DNA of 64,000 nucleotides from NCBI GenBank assembly GCA_017590115.1, contig JAGGNK010008781.1, positions 3,577,676 to 3,641,675 on the forward strand. Direction: 5' to 3'. Each line of letters opens with the position of its first letter. Position 1 is the first letter of the stretch. Of this stretch, positions 13,611 through 24,957 are shown in pieces. The notes beneath the pieces are model-generated. The model saw nothing but the letters and a program-made list of their open reading frames with translations. It did no database searches and was not told the DNA's origin. This DNA is from Montifringilla adamsi. Taxonomy: Eukaryota > Chordata > Aves > Passeriformes > Passeridae. Position numbers and translations under genes: made by a program.

Positions 13611-14110
13611 GGCGAGGAGGGAGGGAGAGCGCCGGGGGTCGCGCCGGGCTGGGTGCGCTCGGCCGGTCCGCGCTGCGCTGGCGGGGCCGGGGCGCCGCTG
13701 GCTCGGCCGGTTGCTCCCAAACAGTGCGAGCGGGGCGGAGGGAGCGGAGCGCGGCGCGGAGGGATCCGCGGGNCCCCCCCCCCTCCGCCCCCCCCGGTGA
13801 CCCCGGGCGTGTCGGCCCCGCACGGCTCCCGCGGGCTCCGCTCCCCGCTCTGCGGGCCCGCAGGCCGCGGCCTGGTGGGGCCCGGCCGCGCTCGCCCCTC
13901 CCCGGGCCCCAGCGAGCGGCGGTGGGAGGGCGGCGGGCTCGGCCCGCAGCGCATCGTTCAAAAGAAACCAAGCATCGAGAGACAACGAAATGGAGGAAAA
14001 ATGGCCGAGCCCCGGCCGGCTGCGAAAGGCCGGTGGAGGACGGCAGGCCCCGCCGAGCTGCCCTGATCCGCAGAGAAGCCAGAGCCATCGCTGCCAAACA
14101 CATCCCTGCT
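13150..14110 (-). promoter_or_regulatory. ATXN2: ATXN2 CpG-island promoter and 5' UTR
   Basis: Extremely GC- and CpG-rich sequence around the ATXN2 start codon, flanked by AT-rich DNA on both sides (a sharp edge at about 13,330-13,440). It should contain the transcription start and 5' UTR above 13,610. One unresolved base (n) lies at 13,773 inside a C/G run. The ATXN2 frame stays open upstream of the ATG to beyond 13,985 but I see no in-frame ATG there. Confidence 0.8.
13528..13610 (-). CDS. ATXN2: ATXN2 coding exon 1
   Basis: Encodes MSLKQAAAAAQPAGNNRK followed by a glycine/proline-rich stretch ending GPGLP. The low end is placed at 13528 because GT at 13527-13526 is the only GT between the ATG and the AT-rich sequence at 13440 that leaves the two-base overhang exon 2 needs. 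The joined product, GPGLPGRSSGKG, aligns with human RPGLGRGRNSNKG. The donor GTCAGC is unusual. Confidence 0.7.
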
Positions 14111-14388
14111 CCTGGGGGAAAGCAAGATGGGGCCGGAGGATGGCTGCTTTCCCTGCAGTGCCCCTCCATCTTACAGATTTCGGAGCAGTCAGGGCTTCCC
14201 CTCGTAGTAGAGAAATTTAAATTTGCATTGGGTAAAATATTTAAGCTCCAGATGCCAGTTCTCCCCTCACTCCTTGTTTGCTGTCCACCATCAGCAGGCT
14301 CCCTGCAGAAATCCAGGGTGCAGTGGTTGTGTGTGGAACCTGCTTGGTGCAGAGTGGGAATTTCACCAAACCAAAGCCCATACACAAA

Positions 14389-14436
14389 AATAAAGCCCGG
14401 TCTGTCCTATTAAAAAAAAAAAAAAAAAAAAAAAAA
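14389..14436 (+). repeat. Poly(A) signal followed by a 25-A tract
   Basis: AATAAA at 14,389-14,394 is followed 17 bases later by 25 consecutive A (14,412-14,436). This is the layout of the 3' end of a retrotransposed mRNA. No parent gene or target-site duplication was recognised. Confidence 0.5.
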
Positions 14437-15284
14437 GGCACATACAGGATTAGTAAGAACAGATGCAACTTGAAAACCAAGTGCTAAATTGATTTATAGC
14501 CATGGTTACTCGAAATGCTCAGAGTTTAATCTATTCATAGAAATGCTCTAGAAATCCCACAGGATTCCAATGGAATAAAAAGGAGCAGTGCTCTTAGGCA
14601 GGCATTATTTATACACCTTGCTCCTAAAGCAACAGCTTTCCCATGCAGTTGGAAGAGTTGTGGGTGGTAGCACACAATGGTAAAAAGATAAAATATTGAA
14701 CAGCTTTCTTAAATTAGCATTTTCCTTACATTTTACCTTTTAAACTGATTATTTTGTTTTACCTCACAGGCCTAAGTAACCTTGTGGTTAATGCTTTATG
14801 AGCTAGATGACAGATCCTACCCAAAATGGGCTCAGCATGAAGAATTTTCCCATAGAAAATACTCTTAACAGAGACGATTTTTTTAATCCTTTCAGTGAAC
14901 TCACGAGATGCTTCACTATGTCACAGCCACAGAACTGAGTGAGAAGGACACTTAGGATTTCTGGAGCCCAAGAGTTTCTGCAGGAGACATCAGCACCTGC
15001 AGAGCCCAAAGTTACCAATTTTGGGAGCATTTACTATAAGAGCAGGAATCTGGTTCACTGTATGGGATGGGATAAATAAATCTCCTAAGAGCAGCTAAGA
15101 AAAATCCTTTTTATATATATTTGTGTAAAACCCACTAGCATGAAAAAGCACTTAACCAACATAAGACAATATTTAACAATATAGTAGTAGTAATAATGAC
15201 AACAATAATAATAGTTGTAGTAGGATATAGAAGTATATAAAAATATAAGAAATATATAGAGCCCAAAAGAGGCTCCATAAATGA

Positions 15285-15378
15285 AAATGTTGAAGGGTCT
15301 GTGCAGGGCCAGAAGTTGGATTGGATGATCCTTATGAGTCCCTTCCAACTCAGGATATTCCAAGATTCTGTGAAACAA
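15285..15378 (+). repeat. CR1 LINE 3' end
   Basis: Sense-orientation CR1 tail: TTGGATTGGATGATCCTTAT, GAGTCCCTTCCAACTCAGG, ending ATTCCAAGATTCTGTGA. Confidence 0.85.
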
Positions 15379-16200
15379 TCTCTTTAGGGTGCTGCTTGTA
15401 AGTTCTACAGCTTTGGGTTAGTCCTGAACCTTGTGCAACTTTGAAAAGGAAGTTGTTAATAAAAAGCACCAGGAAGTCTGATAAGAGAACGAGTAGAACT
15501 CATCCACTAAAGGTGGGGTTTTTAGAGGACATCACTTCAATGCTTTTCCAGCCTGGAATGTTCACAGCTCACAGCAGTTAGTGACCATTTCTGTGGCTGG
15601 AGGTTAAGGACCACAAAAGCACCTGCAGCAGTTTGAAGGGGCTGTGGGGCAAAGATGGAGCCCTTGATAGTCAAGAATGTCAAAAAATACAGAACCAAGT
15701 TGCACAGGCAGAGACAGCTTGTAAGACATGACGTGAGCACACTAAAGTACATTTTAGGGTGACATTATGTGCTCAGAAAGCAGGGTATGAATAGGCTGGT
15801 GTTCACATCCTCAGTCATGACTCAAGAGCAGTTGCAGTTTGACTTGTTTTCCCCTTCAATGTATTCTTTGTTTTCTTAAGCTCTGTTTGGCTTTCATTGT
15901 GTCCTCCCTTTTTTCTTTGTTGAGCATCCTTATAAAAAAGCAGGTTAAAAGTAAATATAGAAGTGATCGTTTAAAATAGCTCAGCAGTGACCACCAGAGA
16001 AGCTGCAGGGTGGTTTCAGCTTCTCCATGGACACTGCTCTTCCTGTGTCTGCAGTGACCTCCCCACATTCCCAGTGTATGGGGTTCTACTGCTGTTAGAG
16101 CACATCATTCCCTTTACTTCCTCCTGAATATGCTTTTCTTGATAGCCCACCATTCCCAATATTTATTATTTTATGGCTTGGTTTTATCAATTTCTCACCC

Positions 16201-16225
16201 TTTTTTTTTTTTTTTTTTTTTTTTT
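16201..16225. repeat. T25 homopolymer
   Basis: 25 consecutive T on the plus strand. It could be the reversed poly(A) tail of an old insertion, but the flanks are not recognised. Confidence 0.9.
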
Positions 16226-19200
16226 GCTCTTCCCCACCATTTATAGCTGACACTTTGGATGTTAATGGTGTGACAAAGAGCAGCCAACAGTGGATGTGAT
16301 GGTTTAGCTGGAGAAACATCCAGGATTCAGTCAAGAAAGAAAGGAAACAATTCCTAATGGAGAATTATGTTCCCTTTTGCCTCTCCTGTGGGATCCAGGT
16401 TAGAGCTGCTCCTTTCCAGGACTGCTATTTCCCTCCAGATGTGTGACTACGTGTGCAGGCTGTATTTGCATGTGGAGATGAATGAGGCTGATAATAGCAG
16501 CACTTAGCAGGAAGTGCCGTGTGATGTAACATTTCCTTGATCTAACCTGCTGTTCGTCTTGTGCTCCCTTCCCTGAGCTACCCAGGGTGATCCTCAGCAG
16601 CATCCAGCAAGACAAAACACGCCTGGCTACACAGGGACAGCAGCACAGGCACGGGGGTTTGCTTGGAGCAAAATCAGCTGCTGGAGAAGCTCAGAGAACT
16701 GAGCTTTTTCACACACGTGTTTTCTCTTCCCTGAAGATTTCAGTTCTTCAGTGCCATTATCCCCACCCCTCCTCTCGGAGGGTAAAGCTTTGTGGACAGT
16801 GCTGTGAGTACAGGGCTCTCCAAACACTTGGAAAGATATTAAGAGTACAAATCAGGGGCTGACACACAGGCAGCACTTCCCAGAGAGATACGATGTAGCT
16901 CATCAGCAAAGCTGCCCTGAGTTCTGACTGATGACACAGCCCTGGCCAGACCAGAATTGGTGCCACAGCAAAACCAAACCCCAAATTCCAAACCAGCCAC
17001 GTGGGACAGCTGCTGCCACCCCTGCCTTTCCCTCCCACCCTGATCTTCCCATTGCCTCCAGCTCCCAAATTCCCAGCTCAGCTCTGAGCAGAGACCAGTT
17101 GCCGTCAGATGCAGTTTTTGATCTGCACTTGAAGTTTTATTGCCATTTCTTCCCAATTCTCAGCCCTGCAGCTCAGTGCAGCCAGGGTGATGGATGTCCC
17201 TGCTGGGCCATGCATCCAGCTGCTTCTCCTGCAACCAAGAGCAGATGAAGGGAAATGCTGATGTCCACGGAGCTCTGGAGGGAGGCATGGAAGTGCCAGA
17301 GCTTTTGCACCCATTATCAACCCTTGAATGACCCTTGCTCTCAATTTCCACAGGCCTTGGACACAACAAGGGCATTTCCTTCCTCAGCCAGCAAAGCTCC
17401 AGGATCCGTCTGATGAAGCCATGGCTCTGCAGTGATTTTTGGGACAGAGCTGCAAACTGGGAGACACCAACTCTGCCCAGCAAAGCACTGGAAATCGCCA
17501 GCTGGGCTCTTTTTGCCTTTAGATTTCACATTTTTAGGAAAAGGAGGGGGGAACCCAGCCTGGCTCCTGCTAAGCAGCAGCAGCAGCACACAAAGCAATC
17601 GTTATGCCAAGATTTAGCTGTTAAATCCCTCAAGATCTGGTGCTCACAGAGCATAAACAACCTTTGCCTCCCAGCCTGGCCGAGCTGTACCTCCAGGTTT
17701 CCCAGCACAGCCACACAGACCCTCCCATACCCATCCTCTCCCCAGCCCTTCGCTGAGGCTGCCGTGCCAACAAGAAAGCCAGTTGCCATGGCATTTGTTC
17801 CCCCTACAGACAGATGTCCATTAAAAACCAAGTCAGCCTCAGGTTTGCTTCACAGAGCAGCTTTCAGTTATTATTACCAGCCTGCAAGGAATTTCCACTG
17901 TAGCCCTTCACCTCAGATGTTTCAATGCACTTCAGGATTAATCCCTGGGGATTAGAAGGAAACTACTATAGAGCAGGCACAGGTATGTTCAGAGGACAAA
18001 TTTAGGATTATGATTGTGGTTTATGTTTTTGGCAGATGACAACCACATGACTGTGTTTGGAAAGGGTTGAATTTGTTACCTCTGGTGCTCTTTCCCCTGT
18101 TCACTGTGCTAAAATCATCAGGCAAATTGGAAGTGAGACGTGAAACTTTCCCCTCCTCCGGGATGTCTCACCTGGGGCTCAGGTCTGGGATTTTGGCTTC
18201 AGGAGGAACCTGCCTGTCCTGGACAGGGGCATTATCTGAGGCTCCATCCATGGAGAAGGGAAAGCCCAGGCAGCTTCTGTGAGCAGGGCCAAGCACTTCC
18301 AGCAACCACATGGCTCAAGGAGCAATGTCTTCTTCCTTGGCCACATTTTTATTGAAGAATGGAAAAAGGGATGAATGGATCCCATTCTTCCCCTCAGCCC
18401 ATCCTGGGGGCCAAGGGCTTGTTGGAAGTGTCCCTTGGGAAAAGCAGAGGAGCTTTCTACTGCAGTGCTGGCAGCACATCCCCAGTATCTCTGCAGGGAT
18501 GGGTTTGAAGGGAACAGTCAGGTATTTTTATTTGGACTCCAACAGTGCTGAATGTGTGAGAATTAGACACTGAAATTTAACTGTACAGTGGAATTAGTTT
18601 TCCTTACTTAGCAGTGCAGTGCTAGAAATCCTTTGTGATGTCCAGGGAGGGATCTCCTCTCTCACATCTGTCTCTGAACTTGGCAGGGCTTCCACAGCAA
18701 TCGTTTAAGCTGTGGCACTGGTGAAACCTCAGCCTTCAGAGATTTTGGAGTCACCATTGCAGCTCAAAGGGAGCCTGGATCTTTGAAGGAGCCAAGTGCC
18801 ACAATTCCAGCTGCAGGAATGACAGCTCCTCGTGGCTCTGGGAAGCAGCAGGGTCTGAGCACACCCTGGCTGCAGGTCCCAAGGGAGCACTCCCTTCCAG
18901 GCTCTCAGTCACTTCCCAAGGCGACACATTTGGATTTCTCCTCTCACTTACAGCAAGAACAGCTGCAAATATGATCAAAAATATCTAATCCTCTTAACTG
19001 CTTCTGCAGTTTGACTTGATCACTGCAGAGGAAAGTGCTGTGATTGCAGAGTGCTGCCTGCATTCCCACGTAAGCCTCAGCTTTTACACCATTGATCGTT
19101 CCTCCACATTGATTTTTTGGAAGGAGGAGAAGGTGTTTGGCTCCTTGTAATGAAACTGAGGGGATTTTTCAGGAAGGGTTGGAGGCCAGGAGCTCCCAGA

Positions 19201-20970
19201 TCCCAGGGCAGCACCTGGCTCTTGGTGCTCCTTCACTGAACAAGCGGAATCCAGCTGGGATTTGTTCTTCACCAGAAACCAGAGCACGTTTGAAAGCTGC
19301 CAAGGAGAATTGCTTGGGAAAAGTCCTTTTGCTCCTTGTGCAAGCCCTGCACTTGCCAGAGGGAAACTCTTGGCACAGCTGTGCTTGGACAAGACCATCC
19401 AGCTTCCCCTCCAGCTGCAGCAGCATCCCTGTGTCCTGTGGATAACTCCAGCTCACTCATCTTGCTTGGCCACATCTCCCACTCAGCTCCTCCAGCTCTC
19501 ACAACTGAACTCCACACAGACCATGGATTCCAGCCAACAGCACCAGGAGTTTCTCCAGCCTAAGTTAATTCTGCTTGGGCTAAGATTCCCAGTAGTGCAG
19601 AGGAATTGTTCTGGTAGATCTAGTCCTGGTGTAGATGCTAAAAGGATTTATTGTGGGTTTGGTTAATTTTACAGAACTCTGACACGCAGATCATGAAGAT
19701 GCTTTGGAACCTCAGTCATACCTGTAAGTGGGGATCTCCCAACACCCCAAAGAGGAGCCTTTCCCAACCCAGAGGGTTTCCTTCACCTGCTTAAACCCCT
19801 CTCCTGTACATGGCAAGAGGCTCTTCTTCCCCGAAAATGTCCCATATCAGTGGAGACTGATAAATATCACAAATAACACATAAAAGAGGGAAGAGGAGAC
19901 TGGAAGGCAGAGGCCTGTAAATTGTTGTCAAAAATATCATCTTTGCATTCAGGGGACCAAGGTATGTCCCACACTGACATTGTCCTCCAAGGCCATTGCC
20001 ACCACATAGGGACACAGAAAACAGGCAAAGAAACGAGCTCATTGCAGTTTGTCTCCAGGAAAAATCAGCACTACCAGGATCTCAGGTTGGGAATAAAGCA
20101 TGTGCTTAACACAGCTCATTCTCACCCACTGCCCTTGGGCCCACAAATCCAGAGAACCTCTCCAACCACCAAACCAGCAAATTACTGAACCTGCAAAGAC
20201 CAAAATCTCAGTTTCCTGGTGAGCTCAGAGCTCAGCTCCCAGCAGCAGCAGCAGCAACAAAGCTTTTCACGGCTTCCCAGCCTCAGCACAGCTCAAGAAA
20301 CCCTCCCCAAAGAACCCCCACCTACCCCAGCTCCAGCTCCAGCTCCAGCTCGGCAGCAACCCCCAGGTGCAGCAGCTTTGGAGGAGCTCTTGGCCCTGAA
20401 GAAGGTTCAACAGGATCCAATTTCCTAGTGGGGAAGTAAACATTGTTCTCCTAGAGGTGTTTGATGTTTTTAACCAGCTTGGGATGGAAGGAGTTTGACT
20501 CTCCAGCTCCCTGGGAGAAGGTGGAAGGAAACCACGCGAGTGTGTTGAGGTTTCTTGTCTAACTCAATTAACCAATTACTTCCAGGTCAAGAAGGGGCAA
20601 AGCTATAACTGCTCTTGGTGCTATAAATAATGTTTGCTCAGGGGTGGTGCAGGGGCAGGAAGCTGTAGGTGTGGGGTTTTTGCTGGAATGAAAGCAAATA
20701 TCTCTGATTGCTTCCTGCTCCCAGCAAACCTGTCCCTGTTTTACTGTTGCTCCTTGGATTCTGGGGTGAACCCAAGCACAATTCTTGCCTTGGGAAATGT
20801 GTATAGGAATTCAGGCTGGGGGAGGAATACACAAATATCCCTCCTGTGCTGAAAAACACATCCCGAACACTGCTGGCTGTCCTGGTGTGGGATCTCCTTT
20901 GGAGCAGCTGGATGAGTTTACCTTTAAAATGCAGTTATTAGACCAAAATTCCCATTTATGTTAAAAAAAA

Positions 20971-20986
20971 GGGGGGGGGGGGGGGG
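20971..20986. repeat. G16 homopolymer
   Basis: Sixteen consecutive G directly after eight A. A candidate G-quadruplex tract and a likely sequencing-error hotspot. Confidence 0.9.
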
Positions 20987-22530
20987 AGGAGGTTTTGGGG
21001 AAATTGGTGTGAATTTCTCAGAGCTCAAGGAAAAACAGACAAGTTAGTTGGTCAAGACCAAGGCAGGAATTTTCCAGTGGGCTTTAGGGAATTGGGCTTC
21101 AGGGGAAAGGTAAAGGGTGTGGGAGAGCAGAGTAGCCCCTTGGAGGGGGCTCCAGCTCAGACAGATGGACACCCTCGAGGGCACTCCATGTCCACTGTGC
21201 TCACAGCACCATGCAAGGTTTCCTTTGGGCACAAGCCAGAGATGTCACCTCACCCAGGACTTTGGCTCCTCTGCAGAATGGTGACATGGAGGGGATAAAT
21301 TGGTATTAAAGGACAGGTTCTTCCCAAGGGACAAAAAATGAATGAGACCCTGGAACCAGAAACAGCAATGTCAGGTGTGCCACCCCAAACTGCCAACCCA
21401 GCTTTGCCATGGCTCAGGTGGAACATTCCTGTCATGGAGCAGTGACAGTCCAGCCCTGGGCCCCAGCTCACCCCCAGCTGCCCAAAACTTCCCTCCCAAG
21501 CAGGGGAGCAGAGCCCTCTGTCCCTGCCTTCCCCCTCTGCCGGTGGAGCCGCCTCTCCCTGCGCTCACTCGGGAGCAGCTGCTGCAGTGAATCATCTCAG
21601 CATCCTCCAGCCTCTGCCAAGCTCTGCTGGCTGGGACCCTGCTCCACTGGGCTTCTCCCTGGCCCCTGCAATGCCACAGCCTCTGCTGCAGCCCCTGCCC
21701 ACCTCCTCTCCTGGCAGCTGGGTGCTGTCCCCACGGCAGTGACAGCAGAGGTTCCTGGTCACTGTCCTGCCCCTGCTCACAGAATCACTTTGGTGTCCAC
21801 TCCCTCCCTGCCAGAAGATGAAGCAGAGGCCTTTTCCAGAGGGAACAGCAGGATCCAGGGAAGTTCCAGCACGTGCTGGCCACCAGCAGTGCTTTGGGAA
21901 GAGCAGGTCCCTCATTTCTTGCCCCTGCAGGAACGTCTCTCTGTTATTTCATGGAAGGCTGTGTCCTACAGCTCCCTGGGAGACCACCCAGCACAGCCTG
22001 CAAACCCCCGTGCCATTCAGCTGGAGAAAGGTGTGTTCCTTTCAGGATTTACAAATTTAAAAAGTCTATTTCAAGGGTTGTAACCACAGCAGGAGCTCGG
22101 CCAATCTCAGCTGTGCAGTGCTGGCGAGTTTCACCACTGCAGCCTCCTGCTGTGGGGACAGTGAGGCACAGCCAGGGCTGACCTGCTGCTCCACTTGCTG
22201 ATGTCAAAACTTGACCACAGGCTGAGGTCCCAGTGCCAAAGCTTTTTCCAGGCATTTGTGGGTCCAGATGAGGGGTAAGGAAAAGTCACAGACCAGCCTG
22301 AGCTGGGACCTTTCCCTTCACCACAAGCCCCAGTTCCTTGTGGGAAGTCTCTCAGGAGAGGGAGCCTGGGGGAGCCCAGTGATCTACAGCAGTGAACAAA
22401 CACCCAGACAGACACTGCAGGGTCTCTGCTCACCTGGGATGGTTTAAGGAGAAGCTGGAGGGGATTCAAGGACTGAGAGTTACTTGGTTTAACACAAAGC
22501 CTTCTACAATTCTTGCTTTTTCGGCACAAG

Positions 22531-22565
22531 CTGCCCAGAGATAACTGCCCAGCCTTATCTGCTCC
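22531..22565. repeat. 35-bp element, copy 1 (inverted GATA sites)
   Basis: Identical over 35 bp to 25,505-25,539. It contains AGATAA and TTATCT separated by ten bases, an inverted pair of GATA-factor core sites. Flanking bases differ between the copies. Confidence 0.9.
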
Positions 22566-24045
22566 TATCAGCTCAGCTGGGCCCAACTTCCCCAGCCCAA
22601 AGAAGACCAAGAGCTCATTTGGACAGCTTTGCCTTTGAATTAAAAACTATCAGACTTCCAAAATAACCTCCTCCCTCCCCTCCAGTGGAACAAACACACA
22701 GAAAGAACTGCACGCTGCTTTAATTTTCCATCACATTTTTTGAAAATGAATTCCAAGATACAGTACAGCATCTTTAGTGTTCTACACAAAGCAAGCCTTC
22801 AGCAAAAGGTCAGAGGATCTTAATGGTGTAAAAATATATCTTAAATAAAATAGTTTCTCTAGGAGAGCAAGCCGTGCTGTACATCTCGAGGTCCTTAGAG
22901 TCATTTACAGAAGGCAGAGGCCTGGTAGTACAATCCACACACTGGAAAAGTGAGTGTACATTCCTGCTACAAAGTCAGAAAAGGTCCAAGTTCCATGTGG
23001 TGGGGGCAGATCTCCAAACCCAAGCAGGGGATGCCCAGAGTGCACTACCAGCCCTGTAATTCCAGTGAGGAAGTCCAACTCTCTGTGTCCATGCAGCCAG
23101 GAAGTGGATGAGAACCACCCCCCTTCCCAGGGTCATTCCAGGGACTGGGACTTGTCCCTTTCAATGGGCCAAAAAAAGAACAACTTCTAGCAATAAAGAA
23201 CTGGCTGTTTCATGCCTGTGTTCCAGGCTGGCCCTGCTCAGCCAGAGCTGTTGCAGTGTTCCAAACTAAGGTCATGATTGTTCCTACAAGGACCAGGATC
23301 ATCCTGTGGCCTGGAAAGACAACGGGGGACTCCCCTGCCATTTTAAACAAAAGATCAGCCTTTAAATGCTCTGATTCTGAGCACAACAGCAACCAGGACA
23401 GTTGCTTCTCCAGGGGAAAAACTTCCCACCCCAAAGCATCAAGTCTTAGATTCTAAGTGAAAACCAACAGAAAACCCAAACCAAAGCAGATTTGTGCACA
23501 AAATTCCCTCCAGATCCTGTGTCCCTTTGGGGCAAGTCACACAGAAGCTCTGCCAGCTGAGGTTGTGGATAGTGCCACGTTTTGGTGAGCACAGGAACTG
23601 AACCAAGAGCTGCAGCTCCTGGTGAGGACCTGGTGGAGGGGCAGCAGTGGCAGCTCCAGGAATGTGGGAAGAGTCTGGGAAAGGCTGTGCTTGTCCCTCT
23701 CCTCACGCTCTGAGGAGAACAGCTCTGGAGCTCACACCAACACTGCCAGAGCAGCTCAGGCAGGGGACACACACACCCCCTGCTCCAGGAGCACTGGGAA
23801 TGTGTTCCCCAACTCACAGATGACTCTACTTAATTAGTAGAAATACCTGTAAAATAATCACATTAAACAGCATCTAGAACACAAAACTTCCACCCTTTCT
23901 GCCCCACAGGCAGCACAGCAAGCACTGGCCCTCTCAAAGGACACTTTTAAAATTAAGAGAGATCAGAGCAAAGTCCCTTAAAGCCTTTAAATTCCCAGAC
24001 CATTGGCATTTAGGACTTGCCTGGTTTCTTACACCACTAAGATGG

Positions 24046-24051
24046 TTTATT
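24046..24051 (-). terminator. BRAP: Candidate BRAP poly(A) signal (distal)
   Basis: AATAAA on the minus strand, 546 bases past the BRAP stop codon. Confidence 0.4.
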
Positions 24052-24167
24052 TTCCACACCTCACTCCTTTTTCTTTCCAAACTACAGTTCTACTCCTGCA
24101 CAGGCAGTTCTGCAGTGTCAGAACTGCACATACAAAAAGGAGATGTATATAACCTAATTTACACTGT

Positions 24168-24173
24168 TTTATT
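24168..24173 (-). terminator. BRAP: Candidate BRAP poly(A) signal (proximal)
   Basis: AATAAA on the minus strand, about 425 bases past the BRAP stop codon. The first canonical signal I see in the 3' UTR. Confidence 0.5.
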
Positions 24174-24596
24174 AAATAACTTCTTAATTGAGAATACTTT
24201 TAATCCAGGAGAAGAACTGGAGAAGCCTTACACACCGGGCTGAGCCTACTCTACAGCATCCCCACAGGGACTGGGATGTTGGATATGGACACACCCCACA
24301 CCCCCCCACCCCAAAACACTCTCCAAGAAAGTCAAATGCATGACAGGAGGGGCTCTGAAAAGGAGGGAAGGCAAAATGGTCACCAAGATCTGCCTAAAAA
24401 CAGCTAAATAGTGCAGTGAAATGCTTTTAAATACCACAGACACCTCCACTGACTTGCAGCCAGTTTTATGAGCAGCTCTGGAGACAATTTCTAGCTGAGC
24501 TTTAGTGAGCTGGGTGTTCCCAGCCCGAGTCCCGAGGTGAGCCTGGCCTGCTGCTGGCAGGGCCAGTTCCAGGGTGGGAGCAGAGAATTCCCCTTC

Positions 24597-24957
24597 TCAT
24601 TTCCCTCTCTTGCCACGGCCTCTCCTGGAGGAAGGTTTGCCCGTGCCTGCTGTGGAGGAGCTGGCAGAAGATGCCACTGCAATGTTGATCTGTCCCTCCT
24701 GAATCTCCTGGCGGGTCTCAGCTGGGAGGTGGTTGATTTTCTGCTGTGTCTCCAGGTAGAACATGACATCCCTCAGCTGCTCCTGGATCTCAGAGATCTG
24801 CAGGTCCTTCTGCTCACAGGTTTCCTTCAACACCCTCTCCTCCTCCTTCAGTTTGTTCTGTAGCAAGGCCTGGTTTGCTCGTAAGCACTTGTTCAGTTCC
24901 TGCTCCTCTTTCAGCTCGTTGGAGAGTTTTGCCACTTTGTTGTTCAGCTGGGAACAC
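24597..24957 (-). CDS. BRAP: BRAP coding exon 12 (C-terminus) and stop
   Basis: 361 bp starting [19 protein letters not shown] and ending GRGKRGK then TGA at 24599-24597. Contains the conserved [20 protein letters not shown]. Confidence 0.96.

Larger units (their letters stand above)
14111..24045. other. ATXN2-BRAP intergenic region, no gene recognised
   Basis: About 10 kb with many short open frames on both strands, none resembling a known protein. It holds an AATAAA plus 25-A tail at 14,389-14,436, a CR1 fragment at 15,285-15,378, a 25-T run at 16,201-16,225, a Q/P/A-rich open frame without ATG at 20,189-20,428, a G16 run at 20,971-20,986, and one copy of a 35-bp element shared with BRAP intron 11 (22,531-22,565). 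Distal BRAP 3' UTR could extend into the right end. Confidence 0.6.

Noticed and set aside
13429..14385. 318-codon minus-strand and 229-codon plus-strand open frames around the ATXN2 CpG island
   Set aside because: Few stop codons are expected in such GC-rich DNA; apart from the MSLK frame of ATXN2 none resembles a protein family.
20238..20262. CAG repeat as a displaced ATXN2 polyglutamine tract
   Set aside because: It is on the opposite strand, 6.6 kb upstream of the ATXN2 start, and ATXN2 exon 1 is complete without it.
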